Below, in pieces: positions 7,103 through 15,456 of a stretch of 24,488 nt of DNA. The notes under the pieces were generated by a model. The model was given only the letters and a program-made list of their open reading frames with translations, had not been told where the DNA came from and ran no database searches. Each line of letters starts with the position of its first letter. Positions within the stretch are counted from its first letter, which is position 1. A program made the translations under genes and the position numbers. This stretch comes from Prevotella sp. (GTDB lineage: Bacteria; Bacteroidota; Bacteroidia; Bacteroidales; Bacteroidaceae), in assembly GCA_016283605.1 (NCBI GenBank), contig JAEENF010000204.1, positions 1 through 24,488 on the forward strand, written 5' to 3'.

Positions 7103-8592
7103 AATTTATTAATAATTGCGTTTGTACCCAAAATCGCCTCACAGGTGTTGATGGCCGTCAACGGCACACCACAGAAGCCATGTAGGTTATTGTTCTGTCC
7201 CGTGAGCAGGAGATTGCTGATCTTCGTCACCACAGGCACCTGCGACAAGGCGATGTTATTACAGTCTTTGCTGAAGCCGCAGATACTACCCTCTTTGACA
7301 GCGTAGAAGTCTCGGATGGTGAGAGGCGATGCCGTGTTCATATTCTCAATACATGACCTGAAGCCTGGATGCATCTCTTCGATGAGTGTCAGCAGGGCTT
7401 CAGCTTTTTCGGCTTTCCACTGCAGATAGTCTTCTCCCCGATGCCCCACTGTTGTGTTCTCCCACCTCTTCACCATATCAAAGGACATCGGTGCCGTCAC
7501 AAGGGCTTTCCTGGTGTAACGACCTTGATTCTCCTCTGGAGGTGTCATGAAGAGGAACCCCAACGGCCATGCTTTCTCAGGATCATCAAAATGCCACACA
7601 TCGGCATAGCGTGTCATATAGTATTCCGAGTGATTGATATATTCAAACGAATCCTTCTTCAGCTGGATATACAATGAGAAGGCGGAGTGTGCATTCGGAA
7701 TAGACTGTAACCGTTGACGGTAAGACTTCGGCAAGGCCTTTTCATCCATCAGCGAGAACATGCTGCAGGGATGGATGTCTGATATATAATAATCCGCTTG
7801 CCACACCTTTCCACTACGTGTTCTGACGAAATCTACCTTCCTATCATTGACCTCTATCCACTGCACTCCATCATTCGCGATAACCTCTCCTCCATGATCA
7901 GTAATAACCTGCACCAAAAGATCCGCGAAATGAGAGCTGCCTCCTACAAAACGACTTGCCCCATGGATATACAAAGTACTGATGATGGCATGTATATAGG
8001 CCGGTGTCTGATGGGCACGTCCACCATAAAGTGGATTCATATAGGCAAGAATACTGCGCAGGCGTTCATCCCTTACATAGTGGGCGATGAAATCATCTGC
8101 TGACATCAGGAACTCCTCGGAATTGGCAAACAGACTCAACGTGCCGTTAGAAGGACGAAGGTTAAAGAGGTCTACACTATCCGTCATCGTCAGCACAGCA
8201 CGGACATAACATTGCAGGTTTTCCCGTTCTTGTGGGAAATATCCAGCCAACGAGGCCACAAATCCCTCTTCACCTTTCGCGATGGTATAGAAAGATTGAT
8301 CTTCAGCGAAGTAAAGACGGTCTGTACAGTCAGCATCGACATCTTTGATCCGGATCTTATCGACGATACCCAGATAGCGACATATCCTCCAGATATTTCC
8401 TCCCGGCTGCATACCACCAATGACGTGCATACCTGTATCGAAGACCTCTCCAAAGCGCTTGAAGGTCTGAAGTCCACCTCCTATTGTGGCGTTCTTCTCC
8501 AGAACCGTCACCTGAAGGCCCTCTTTCGCCAGAATAGCTCCCGTAAACAAGCCACCTAGTCCTGCACCTATAATCACTACCTTCTGATTCAT
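7099..8592 (-). CDS. FAD-dependent oxidoreductase, CrtISO/phytoene-desaturase/RetSat-like (copy 2)
   Basis: 497-residue flavoenzyme of the carotenoid isomerase/desaturase and retinol-saturase superfamily. The N-terminal dinucleotide fold is VVIIGAGLGGLFTG, with the ribose-binding acidic residue at VLEKN (E32), followed by GGGLQTF. The C-terminal FAD block is LLLTGQNNNLHGFCGV, then GxxxTCEAIL. It immediately follows a paralogue of exactly the same length, with an ATGA start/stop overlap. In a polyene cluster such enzymes could isomerise, saturate or desaturate the conjugated chain; which one is not readable from sequence. No crtB or crtE genes are nearby, so I do not read it as carotenoid synthesis. 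Confidence 0.85.
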   Translation of the reverse strand: MNQKVVIIGAGLGGLFTGAILAKEGLQVTVLEKNATIGGGLQTFKRFGEVFDTGMHVIGGMQPGGNIWRICRYLGIVDKIRIKDVDADCTDRLYFAEDQSFYTIAKGEEGFVASLAGYFPQERENLQCYVRAVLTMTDSVDLFNLRPSNGTLSLFANSEEFLMSADDFIAHYVRDERLRSILAYMNPLYGGRAHQTPAYIHAIISTLYIHGASRFVGGSSHFADLLVQVITDHGGEVIANDGVQWIEVNDRKVDFVRTRSGKVWQADYYISDIHPCSMFSLMDEKALPKSYRQRLQSIPNAHSAFSLYIQLKKDSFEYINHSEYYMTRYADVWHFDDPEKAWPLGFLFMTPPEENQGRYTRKALVTAPMSFDMVKRWENTTVGHRGEDYLQWKAEKAEALLTLIEEMHPGFRSCIENMNTASPLTIRDFYAVKEGSICGFSKDCNNIALSQVPVVTKISNLLLTGQNNNLHGFCGVPLTAINTCEAILGTNAIINKL

Positions 8593-10082
8593 CCTCCACT
8601 ATTCATGATCCCACGATAGATTCGCTCTGCGGTTAATAACTCACTACATGTGACAATGGTCCCCACAAGGACACCCAGCATACCATGCGAATTGATATTC
8701 TGCCCAGTCTGGAAGACATTGGGTATCTTTGTCCTGTGCGGCACACGACAGGCAGCACCCATTCTGACATCCTTTGCGATGCCATACATCGAACCTCCTT
8801 CCGTTCCTGTATAGTCCAGATAAGTCAACGGCGTAGAGGTATAGAATCTTTTTATGCTGTTACGGATACCTGGCATCTGTTTCTCCAGAGTCTCTAAGAG
8901 CAGATCGGCCTTCGCCATCTTAAAGGCTTCATAATCTTCGCCTCTTCTGCCCACATGCGTACCTTTCCACTTTTCTACATCCTTCATCTGCATATAGCTC
9001 AGTATCACGCCCGTCTTAGCATATTTCGGTTGCTCCTCCTGACAGAAATGCATATACAGATAGCCCTTGGGCCATGTGGTCTCATCATAAATCTCACAAT
9101 TCCAAGGGGTGTTGCCATTATAACCGTAGAAGTTATAATTCATATATGGTACCATATTCTCCTTAAACTCCATATAGACAGAGAAACCGCCTACCGTCTG
9201 CGGAATGGCATTAACACGATTGCGGAATGCTGGACGGATCATCTTGGAGTCTATCATCTCCAGCGTTCTCATGGGGTGTGTCCCTGAGATGACCACATCT
9301 GCAGGAAAGAATTCGCCATCAGTCGTCTCGACGCCGATGGCATGGGTATCATCACAGACGATGGCCTTTACCTGATGGCGTACCAGCACACGGCCGCCAT
9401 AACGCTGGATGGTATGCGTCAAAGCCTCTGCCACAGTATCACTACCTCCCACAAACCGATAGGCACTCTGGTTGTAGAAGTCCATGATAAAGGCATGCGT
9501 AGAGAAAGGCGTCTTGTCTTTCTCTGCGGCATAGAGCGGCAGATTACCCACCAGCACCTTCGCCAGTTCTGGATCGGTAATCACCTCATCGAGAACGTTG
9601 TTGATGCTCCGCAACTGATATTCAGTGTTTACGGCGATATCACTCTCCGCATATTTCAGGGAGTGGAGTGAAGAAGCGCCAGCCACCTTCTCTATCAAGT
9701 CGAAATACCGGACTAGATTATCACGCTGATGAGGGAAATATGTGGCCATCTGGTCAATAAAGCCCTCACGGCCATTGACATAACGATACTGTTTGCCATT
9801 CAGTGCGATAACCTCATAACCTTCAGGATCAAGCTGCGACAATCGGACGTGATCCCTGATCTCCAGATAGTGCATCAGACGATCCAGCGTCTGACCCTCA
9901 GAGGCACTGCCTACGAAATGCATACCTGTTTCAAAGCGTGCCCCATTTCGTGAGAAGCACTGCAGACAACCACCAATCTGGGCGCCCTGTTCCAGAACCG
10001 TTACCTCGTAACCGTTCTTTGCCAGGGTCACTCCGCAGGAGAGACCACCGAGCCCACTACCTATAATCACCACCTTAGACAT
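8589..10082 (-). CDS. FAD-dependent oxidoreductase, CrtISO/phytoene-desaturase/RetSat-like (copy 1)
   Basis: 497-residue paralogue of the next gene. The FAD fold VVIIGSGLGGLSCG begins at residue 4, the acidic residue is E31 in VLEQG, then GGCLQCF. C-terminal block VFQTGQNINSHGMLGV, then TCSELL. Blocks shared with copy 2 include RFVGGS, the VxxWxxTxVGxRGEDY stretch and the spacing of all motifs, so they come from a duplication, though they have diverged widely. I chose the ATG at 10082, because a longer reading from 10163 would add 27 Arg-rich residues before the FAD fold and overlap the upstream gene by about 90 bases. With 10082 the overlap is 8 bases. Likely acts on the polyene chain or its lipid; the reaction is unknown. 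Confidence 0.86.
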   Translation of the reverse strand: MSKVVIIGSGLGGLSCGVTLAKNGYEVTVLEQGAQIGGCLQCFSRNGARFETGMHFVGSASEGQTLDRLMHYLEIRDHVRLSQLDPEGYEVIALNGKQYRYVNGREGFIDQMATYFPHQRDNLVRYFDLIEKVAGASSLHSLKYAESDIAVNTEYQLRSINNVLDEVITDPELAKVLVGNLPLYAAEKDKTPFSTHAFIMDFYNQSAYRFVGGSDTVAEALTHTIQRYGGRVLVRHQVKAIVCDDTHAIGVETTDGEFFPADVVISGTHPMRTLEMIDSKMIRPAFRNRVNAIPQTVGGFSVYMEFKENMVPYMNYNFYGYNGNTPWNCEIYDETTWPKGYLYMHFCQEEQPKYAKTGVILSYMQMKDVEKWKGTHVGRRGEDYEAFKMAKADLLLETLEKQMPGIRNSIKRFYTSTPLTYLDYTGTEGGSMYGIAKDVRMGAACRVPHRTKIPNVFQTGQNINSHGMLGVLVGTIVTCSELLTAERIYRGIMNSGG

Positions 10083-11586
10083 CCTGCTCAATACGATTTG
10101 TGATTTGACTATATACTTCCTGATACCGCTTACGCATCGCCGAAGCCTGCGCCTTAGTATCACCCATCGCCCGTAACTCTGCCTGTGTAACGGGAGAATC
10201 TACCTGAATATAAATTGGACTCTTTCGGAGGGTATACGTCTTCTTGGGCAGTACCTTTCCTGGGCCGTAGAGGCACATAGGAAGAATGTCGACACCCAAC
10301 TGTTCCGACAGATAAAAAGCCCCCTGATGGAATCGTCCAATCCTGCAATCCTTAGAACGCGTACCCTCTGGGAAGACGGCAATACTATACCCACGTTCCA
10401 CCAGTGATCTCAGTTTCGGCAACAACGCATCGATGCCTTCTGCCACAGGATAATACTCCGCATGCCGGATCATGAAACCATAAAAAGGATTGTTCCACAC
10501 CCAGTCGTTGGTCAGAAAAATCATCTTCGGTGAGAAGATCAGTTGACAAACCAAATCGAGATGTGACTGATGGTTACAAATGACCACATGTGGCGTATCA
10601 AAATCCACGCCATCAGCTACGCGATAGGTAAACGAAGTTCCTGGGATGCCGTGTTTGATCATCACGAACCTCGACGCTTTCCAAATGATGGTATGTATTC
10701 TCTTTCCACAGTCCACAGTCCATTTTCCTCTCAGTTTCTTCCACTTCACATACACCCATACTGCGGGAGTAATAATCAGTAGCGAGAAGACAATAAAGAA
10801 GAGCAGCGCATAATAAGTACGGATATATTTCATCAGCCACCGTGCTATCCTCAACGGCAAGCCATAAACCACAGCCAGGAAACACAGTATCGTGTTAAGA
10901 ATACTGATTCTCGTGAAGTCCTTGCCTGGGCGGAAATGACTCACCCGCTGCTCTTGTGGCGGATAGTAGACATCAATGGGTATAGGAACAATCTCCACAC
11001 CGTGCCACGAAGCAAATACCAACAGCTCCAGTTCTGCCTCATAACGCGAGGTAAGCAGTCGAAGACCCCGCAGCTTCTTCAGAGGATACAACCGATAACC
11101 GGTCTGTGTATCTTTCAGGTTCCTGCCCGTCTGGATATAAAACCAGAAATTAGAGAACCGATTGGCAAAGCTGCTGCCTTTGCTGCGCTGCACACCTTCC
11201 AGGTTACGATTACCGATAATCAGCGCACCCGGATGGTCCAGATTCCCCTGCAGGAACTTCCGGATATCCTCAGGGTAATGCTGGCCGTCGCCATCAAGAG
11301 TGATCGCATACGAGTAGCCCATCTCAAGGGCTTTCTCAAACCCATGTTTCAACGCACAGCCCTTGCCTCCGTTCCGCGTAGAATCTACCAAAGTGATGCC
11401 TTCGATAGCTTTTAGGATAGAACGAGTATCATCCGTCGAGCCATCGTTCACCACGATGACATCCCGACATTCATCCAACGCACCTCTCACCACAGCCTCT
11501 ATCGTCCCCGCATTATTGTATGTGGGAATGACGACACATATTCCTCTGTCGTGCAGCAACGTCTTCTGTTTCTCTTTCTCGTTCAC
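10075..11586 (-). CDS. Glycosyltransferase family 2 fused to PlsC-like acyltransferase
   Basis: 503-residue two-domain membrane protein. Residues 14-225 are a GT-A glycosyltransferase of the dolichol-phosphate-mannose-synthase type: VVIPTYNNAG at 18-27, VVNDGSTDDT at 45-54, the metal/donor motif TLDGDGQH at 96-103, and DTQTGYRLYP at 159-168. Two membrane segments follow (about 228-248 and 257-280). Residues 300-500 are an LPLAT domain with canonical HX4D (NHQSHLD, H339/D344) and FPEGTRS at 405-411. Glycosyltransferase and acyltransferase functions are both regular in APE clusters, and the fusion suggests that sugar and acyl transfer act on one lipid carrier. The start is GTG at 11586, since no ATG lies near the domain edge. 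Spacing to the gene upstream is 33 bases, filled by an ACTATAGATTATAG repeat. Confidence 0.88.
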   Translation of the reverse strand: MNEKEKQKTLLHDRGICVVIPTYNNAGTIEAVVRGALDECRDVIVVNDGSTDDTRSILKAIEGITLVDSTRNGGKGCALKHGFEKALEMGYSYAITLDGDGQHYPEDIRKFLQGNLDHPGALIIGNRNLEGVQRSKGSSFANRFSNFWFYIQTGRNLKDTQTGYRLYPLKKLRGLRLLTSRYEAELELLVFASWHGVEIVPIPIDVYYPPQEQRVSHFRPGKDFTRISILNTILCFLAVVYGLPLRIARWLMKYIRTYYALLFFIVFSLLIITPAVWVYVKWKKLRGKWTVDCGKRIHTIIWKASRFVMIKHGIPGTSFTYRVADGVDFDTPHVVICNHQSHLDLVCQLIFSPKMIFLTNDWVWNNPFYGFMIRHAEYYPVAEGIDALLPKLRSLVERGYSIAVFPEGTRSKDCRIGRFHQGAFYLSEQLGVDILPMCLYGPGKVLPKKTYTLRKSPIYIQVDSPVTQAELRAMGDTKAQASAMRKRYQEVYSQITNRIEQDV

Positions 11587-11606
11587 CTCTGAATATCTTG
11601 ATTCAC

Positions 11607-11640
11607 TATAATCTATAGTCTACAGTCTTCTTTCTACAGT
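11607..11640. repeat. CTATAATCTATAGTCTACAGTC junction repeat
   Basis: Lies between the 122-residue hot-dog gene and the GT2-acyltransferase gene. The minus strand reads as repeated CTGTAG / CTATAG / TTATAG words, giving TAG stops; one of them ends the hot-dog gene. The string CTATAATCTATAGTCTA recurs exactly at 15420-15436, at another junction in the same operon. Confidence 0.6.
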
Positions 11641-11988
11641 CATCGACAACTTTGCCAGCACCTCTTCCTCCGCCGTTACCATAATCTGCGCCTTACATTC
11701 GCCCGTCTCTTCCGCAACTGAGAGTTTATCGAAGGTATAGGTCACACGAGGAGTCTTGATGGGGGATATCACCGACAGGAACTTCACGTTCTTCACCTGT
11801 CTGATCACAAAGTCATGCTGCAGATGGTCTTCCAACAGCTCTTTAGCGATCTGGATGATACACACACCTGGCGTCACAGGTTCCCCAGGGAAATGGGCCT
11901 GATAGATGAAGTGCTTTTCATCCAACAGCACCTCGTAGCGTTGTTCTGTCTTTTGGGTAATATGATATAAGCTGTCTTTCAGTGTCAT
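11620..11988 (-). CDS. Hot-dog dehydratase subunit with catalytic His (ApeI-like)
   Basis: 122-residue hot-dog protein of the FabZ/FabA type, which removes water from 3-hydroxyacyl-ACP. The signature AHFPGEPVTPGV (31-42) holds the catalytic His (H32). In FabZ the partner acid lies 14 residues later; here that residue is Q46 (CIIQIAKE). The active site is therefore incomplete by itself. The other hot-dog protein of this operon (149 residues, 17476-17925) keeps the acid but has no His in the matching region, so the two probably form a heterodimer, as reported for ApeI and ApeP in proteobacterial APE synthesis. Its ATG overlaps the upstream gene's stop by 4 bases. The C-terminus (ERRL) is coded at the edge of a simple repeat. 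Confidence 0.82.
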   Translation of the reverse strand: MTLKDSLYHITQKTEQRYEVLLDEKHFIYQAHFPGEPVTPGVCIIQIAKELLEDHLQHDFVIRQVKNVKFLSVISPIKTPRVTYTFDKLSVAEETGECKAQIMVTAEEEVLAKLSMTVERRL

Positions 11989-12398
11989 AATAGGGGCGTT
12001 AGTTGATATTCTATGTGGTAACGTTCATCCTTCCAGGTGGTCTCTCCGTTCTGAAGTCCTGTCATCAGCTGTCGCAGATCCTTCTTCAGAACCTTCCGGA
12101 TATACCACTTGTTCATCATCGGCATCACCGTATGCAGTTTCACCTTCTTTCTCTCCAGACGGTAGGTAAAGTCGAGAGCTGTAATGCCGAACTCATTAAA
12201 CAGAGACCCATGAACAGTGTCGCCATCACGATGCAGAATGCAGATGCCACTCACATAACCTTTCTCCATCTCGATATAAGCCGTAAAACGGATGCTCTCC
12301 CCGTCAGCAGGGAAAGTGGTCTGGGCATATAGCCTACTGGTCAAGACAGACAACAGCAGACTAATGAACAGCAAACAGCTTCGCATCAAGCGTCTCAT
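11985..12398 (-). CDS. Small exported protein of unknown function
   Basis: 137 residues; I do not recognise the family. It starts with a clear signal peptide (basic MRRLMR, then a Leu-rich core, cleavage likely after LYA near residue 25). There is no lipobox cysteine, so it is predicted to be a soluble periplasmic or outer-membrane-associated protein. The mature part looks beta-rich in alternating hydrophobics (YVSGICILHRDG, ITALDFTYRLERKK), with a basic stretch YIRKVLKKDLRQ. Its start overlaps the end of the LolA-like gene by 38 bases, more than other junctions here, although an ATG 12 bases later is also possible. Its position directly after the LolA-like gene suggests a joint role in moving the pigment to the outer membrane. 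Confidence 0.75.
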   Translation of the reverse strand: MRRLMRSCLLFISLLLSVLTSRLYAQTTFPADGESIRFTAYIEMEKGYVSGICILHRDGDTVHGSLFNEFGITALDFTYRLERKKVKLHTVMPMMNKWYIRKVLKKDLRQLMTGLQNGETTWKDERYHIEYQLTPLL

Positions 12399-12987
12399 TC
12401 TGTTTCGTATTCTTGAGTTCTATAAGTGTCTTATCACCGTTTTTCTCCATCAGTTCCACTTGGGTTACCACCCCCTTTTGTTTGCTGAAGTGGAGAATGA
12501 TCTTCTGAAACATCCCTTTCATGTCTTTACGCTGGGGAATCAGTGTCGCAATCCATTCTGTGGAGGTCGTTGTAAACGACGTCTTAAAGCTCTTATCATC
12601 CGTAAGACAGTTACCCACTACACTGTTCATCATGATACGTGCAATCTCCTTGAACACCTTGTTCTGATTCACGTCGATGACGTCATTCCGCTTTTGGTTC
12701 TTCAACAGCACCTTATCAGCGTTCAGGATAAACGTATAAGCATAAGGACTCACGTACTCCCAACGCAGTTTGTCGCTCTTCTGATAGTACATCTTACCCT
12801 TCGACACCAACTTGTCATTCAACATCTTCAGATGTTTCGTCTGCACAAAGTCACACTGCATCGTCTTGATTCCCGATGCCGTCTGATTAATCTTCTGCTT
12901 GATCTCATCCGTGTTAATACGTGTCTGTCCAAACATCGGCAACAGCGCCATACAAAACACGAGGATAACGTATATTCTCTTCATCAT
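12361..12987 (-). CDS. LolA-like outer-membrane lipoprotein carrier protein
   Basis: 208-residue periplasmic carrier. Signal peptide MMKRIYVILVFCMALLPMFG, then the LolA-like core: QCDFVQTKHLKML, SKGKMYYQKSDKLRWEY (the usual F-Q-x-K and G-x-L/M-x-F/Y-x-x-P/S-x-x-L-R-W pattern) and PYAYTFILNADKV. APE and flexirubin clusters regularly carry a LolA-like gene, presumed to ferry the hydrophobic product through the periplasm. The reading frame stays open 56 codons upstream, but that part runs through the EamA-like gene in another frame and lacks signal-peptide character. The ATG at 12987 gives an ATGA overlap with that gene's stop and puts the signal peptide at residue 1. Confidence 0.88.
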   Translation of the reverse strand: MMKRIYVILVFCMALLPMFGQTRINTDEIKQKINQTASGIKTMQCDFVQTKHLKMLNDKLVSKGKMYYQKSDKLRWEYVSPYAYTFILNADKVLLKNQKRNDVIDVNQNKVFKEIARIMMNSVVGNCLTDDKSFKTSFTTTSTEWIATLIPQRKDMKGMFQKIILHFSKQKGVVTQVELMEKNGDKTLIELKNTKQNETLDAKLFAVH

Positions 12988-13337
12988 TTTGCAATTAAAA
13001 AACAACCTACGACGATACAGGCCACGCCCATCCACTTGATCATCGACACCTCCTCGTGGAAGAAGAGGATCGCAGCCAGCATTCCGAACACATAACTCAG
13101 ACTGACCATCGGATAGGCCATACTGAAAGGGAAGTACTTCACGATATACATCCACAACAACGAAGCCAGCGCAAAGAAGAGTCCACAGGCCGCAAACTGC
13201 CAGTTCGTCAGCAGACTACCCCAGAACTCCCTGTTCCATCCGAAGGCGGGCAGTCGCATCAGGGCCAGCTTCAGGAACACCTGTCCTCCACAGAGCAGAA
13301 CGCTCTGTAATATGGCATAAGGTATTATTTTCCACAT
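12984..13337 (-). CDS. Small EamA/SMR-type membrane protein
   Basis: 117 residues with four predicted membrane helices and almost no loops, the size of SMR or ArnE/ArnF proteins and half a typical EamA transporter. The N-terminus (MWKIIPYAILQSVLLCGGQVFLKLAL) has the G-Q-x-x-x-K pattern of helix 1 in the drug/metabolite superfamily. Helix 3 ends YPMVSLSYVFGMLAAILFFHEE, and helix 4 is WMGVACIVVGCFLI. Such proteins act as dimers. ArnE/ArnF-like members flip lipid-linked sugars, which would fit the glycosyltransferase in this operon, but that is inference. Overlaps the ketosynthase gene by 13 bases and the LolA-like gene by 4. Confidence 0.82.
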   Translation of the reverse strand: MWKIIPYAILQSVLLCGGQVFLKLALMRLPAFGWNREFWGSLLTNWQFAACGLFFALASLLWMYIVKYFPFSMAYPMVSLSYVFGMLAAILFFHEEVSMIKWMGVACIVVGCFLIAK

Positions 13338-15130
13338 GTCAGTACCATTGCTATTGAGTGAATATTATAATCCGCAGGAGAACTGAGAACTGAGAACTGA
13401 GAATTGAGAGGTTTGATTACCCTGCTCAGGAGCGAATTCCAGAAAGGAGTCAGTTCTTCGTGCAGTCCTACGAGCACCGTCTTGGCTTTTCCTGTTGCCA
13501 GCAATATCTGTGCATCACGCAGGGCCCACTCCAACGATTTCTTCTCTTGAGTATAGGTCGCATTATAACCGTGACAATGGGTGCGGATGGCGATATTGCT
13601 GCCGATCGTGTTGTGCGTACTCTGCATAAACCAGGTAGGCGACAACATCTGCTCACCATTTTCCGAGAGTTGTCGGAGCAGGTTTTCGCTGAACTCCAGG
13701 CATCCCAGCGATGTCGCCGTGATGATAGCATCAGGAGTCTCTATACCCGCCTGCTTCAAAGCCTTCAAAGAGGAGAGCAACGAACTCTTCATGATCTTAC
13801 CCATGCGTCGTGCCTCCAACGGCTTGACGAACTCACGGATCTCGGAGAGTTGGTCTTCGGAGGTAATCTCCACACGAGAGAGTTCTTTGATCGGGAAGTG
13901 AGAAATATCTGAGGCAGAATCTGTGGCAGGGGTATCCTTACTCGTCGAAAAGACCAGAGAGGAATCATTTCCTCCGAAGCCGAAGGAATTACACATGACA
14001 TGCTCCACCTTGCAGTTCGTCTCTCCCATCGTAGGTGTAATACCTTCAGCCATCTGATGCTGCCAGCCCAGATTTGCCGGCACGAAATGGTGCTGCATCG
14101 CCAACAGACAGATCACGGACTCAATACTTCCTGAGGCACTGGTAGTATGACCTGTAAACGACTTCGTACTCGATACCCTAGGCATCCTGTCTTCGAAAAT
14201 ACGTTTCAAGGCAGCACTCTCACTCGCATCGTTATTAGGTGTTCCCGTTCCGTGGGCATTCACATAGTCTATCTGTGAGGGTGACAGTTGTGCCATCTCC
14301 AGTGCTTCCTTCATGGCTAGGTAAGCGCCCTCACCGTTTTCTGAAGAAGCCGTCTGGTGGAAAGCGTCACAGGCATTGCCATAGCCCGAGAGCCAGGCAT
14401 GGATCTCTGCACCCCGCTGACGGGCGTGCTCTTCCGATTCCATCACCACGAAGGCAGCGCCCTCACCCAGGTTCAGTCCTGCACGTCCTTCGTCGAAAGG
14501 CCTGCAGCGTTGCTCATCGAGGATCATCAGCGCGTGGAAACCGTTCAGATGGAACCGTGTCAGTGCCTCCGTACCTCCTGCTACCACCACGTCTGCCTGT
14601 CCTGTCTTTATGAGATTTGCACCCAATATCAGGGCGTTGGCAGCAGAGCTACAGGCCGTAGAGAGAGTTGCACAGTCCGCAAAACCCATCATCTCTGCCA
14701 TCTGTTTGGTATTACTACCACAGTCGTGTATCCGCAGACAGTCCAGATGGTCGTCACTCTCCTCAAAACTGTCGAAGTATTCCTCTGTCAGATCCATGCC
14801 TCCCACCGTCGTTCCTGACACCAAGATCACCTTTTCTGACTTAGGCATAGCGGGAGCAGACTGTCCACTATCCTCTATCGCCTGCCGTATGGCTATCAGT
14901 CCCATCAGCGATGAACGACTCATAAGCACCTCTGGACCGATGCCCAGCATCTGGCGCATCTCGTCATTTGAGAGGTCTACCTCGCCAACAGGCAATTCGT
15001 GATGCGATGAACGCAGATGCTTCATCTCTCCGATACCCGTTCTGCCCTCCTGCAACGACTTCAGCACCGAAGCCTTGTCGCAGCCGATGGCAGAGACGAT
15101 ACCCTCACCTGTAATAACTACATTCCTCAC
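13325..15130 (-). CDS. Beta-ketoacyl synthase fused to a KS-like (chain-length-factor type) domain
   Basis: 601 residues. Residues 1-398 are a complete FabF-type ketosynthase: Cys160 in STACSSAANA, His293 in NAHGTGT, His328 in FTGHTTSASG, and FGFGGND near 383-389. Residues about 415-570 form a second domain with SPTWFMQSTHNTIGSNIAI (497-515), the hallmark of the Ketoacyl-synt_2 group that NCBI names 'beta-ketoacyl synthase chain length factor'. It has no nucleophilic Cys. In other APE clusters such a protein is usually separate, so this looks like a fusion of extension and chain-length partner. The start is GTG at 15130, giving a GTGA overlap with the ACP stop. The C-terminal residues about 576-584 (LNSQFSVLS) are coded by a CTCAGTTCT repeat. 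Confidence 0.88.
   Translation of the reverse strand: MRNVVITGEGIVSAIGCDKASVLKSLQEGRTGIGEMKHLRSSHHELPVGEVDLSNDEMRQMLGIGPEVLMSRSSLMGLIAIRQAIEDSGQSAPAMPKSEKVILVSGTTVGGMDLTEEYFDSFEESDDHLDCLRIHDCGSNTKQMAEMMGFADCATLSTACSSAANALILGANLIKTGQADVVVAGGTEALTRFHLNGFHALMILDEQRCRPFDEGRAGLNLGEGAAFVVMESEEHARQRGAEIHAWLSGYGNACDAFHQTASSENGEGAYLAMKEALEMAQLSPSQIDYVNAHGTGTPNNDASESAALKRIFEDRMPRVSSTKSFTGHTTSASGSIESVICLLAMQHHFVPANLGWQHQMAEGITPTMGETNCKVEHVMCNSFGFGGNDSSLVFSTSKDTPATDSASDISHFPIKELSRVEITSEDQLSEIREFVKPLEARRMGKIMKSSLLSSLKALKQAGIETPDAIITATSLGCLEFSENLLRQLSENGEQMLSPTWFMQSTHNTIGSNIAIRTHCHGYNATYTQEKKSLEWALRDAQILLATGKAKTVLVGLHEELTPFWNSLLSRVIKPLNSQFSVLSSPADYNIHSIAMVLTCGK
13379..13410. repeat. AACTGAGAACTGAG tandem repeat in ketosynthase C-terminus
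   Basis: Plus strand AGAACTGAGAACTGAGAACTGAG with a 9-base period (three near-exact copies), then GAATTGAGAG. It lies inside the coding end of the 601-residue ketosynthase, beyond the conserved domain, and adds a Ser/Leu-rich stretch. It belongs to the same kind of simple repeats that mark other gene ends in this operon. Confidence 0.6.
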
Positions 15131-15384
15131 TTCTTACGATTCTTGCTCACGTAATCAGCTATCGTAGCCACACTCTTGAAGATGGCCTTTCCCTCAGCGG
15201 GGTTGGCGAGTTTGATGCCATAGTTCTTCTCCAGAAGCACAATGAGTTCCAGTGCATCGATGGAGTCAAGACCTAATCCCTCTCCAAACAAGGGAGCATC
15301 GTCTTCTATTTCCTCGGGTGTCATCTCCTCGAGGTTCAACGCCTCGATAATCTTCTTTTTTAGTTCAATAATCAATTCTTCCAT
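15127..15384 (-). CDS. Acyl carrier protein (second of three)
   Basis: 85-residue ACP. Phosphopantetheine serine S41 in GLGLDSIDALEL, an acidic helix II (ELIVLLEKNYGI) and a Lys-rich C-terminus (SKNRKK). It lies between two KS-fusion genes, with a GTGA overlap to the one downstream, so it probably carries the growing polyene chain for these ketosynthases. It resembles the ACPs of type II polyketide and APE pathways (longer, with PLFGEGLGLDS) more than FabD/FabF-partner ACP. Confidence 0.9.
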   Translation of the reverse strand: MEELIIELKKKIIEALNLEEMTPEEIEDDAPLFGEGLGLDSIDALELIVLLEKNYGIKLANPAEGKAIFKSVATIADYVSKNRKK

Positions 15385-15417
15385 ATAATCAGTCTTTTTA
15401 TCTGTCCAAATTAAATA

Positions 15418-15456
15418 TCTATAATCTATAGTCTAAATTTCTATAGTCTTCAATTC
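15418..15456. repeat. CTATAATCTATAGTC junction repeat
   Basis: Fills most of the gap between the 546-residue ketosynthase and ACP genes. It shares CTATAATCTATAGTCTA exactly with the junction at 11607-11623. On the minus strand the TAG words end the ketosynthase, and its last residues KTIEI are coded by the repeat itself. Confidence 0.6.

Noticed and set aside
7099..10082. Carotenoid biosynthesis cluster
   Set aside because: Only desaturase/isomerase-like genes are present; no phytoene synthase, GGPP synthase or cyclase. The rest of the operon is type II polyketide-like.
10083..10163. Arg-rich N-terminal extension of the first flavoenzyme
   Set aside because: It precedes the FAD-binding fold and lies within the coding end of the GT2-acyltransferase gene. 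The ATG at 10082 makes both paralogues exactly 497 residues.
12292..13095. Plus-strand open frame of 267 codons opposite the LolA-like and EamA-like genes
   Set aside because: His-, Leu- and Arg-rich composition is typical of an antisense shadow; the minus-strand genes have recognisable families.
12988..13155. N-terminal extension of the LolA-like gene (56 codons)
   Set aside because: It runs through the EamA-like gene in another frame, is not signal-peptide-like, and the ATG at 12987 gives the expected signal peptide and a 4-base overlap.
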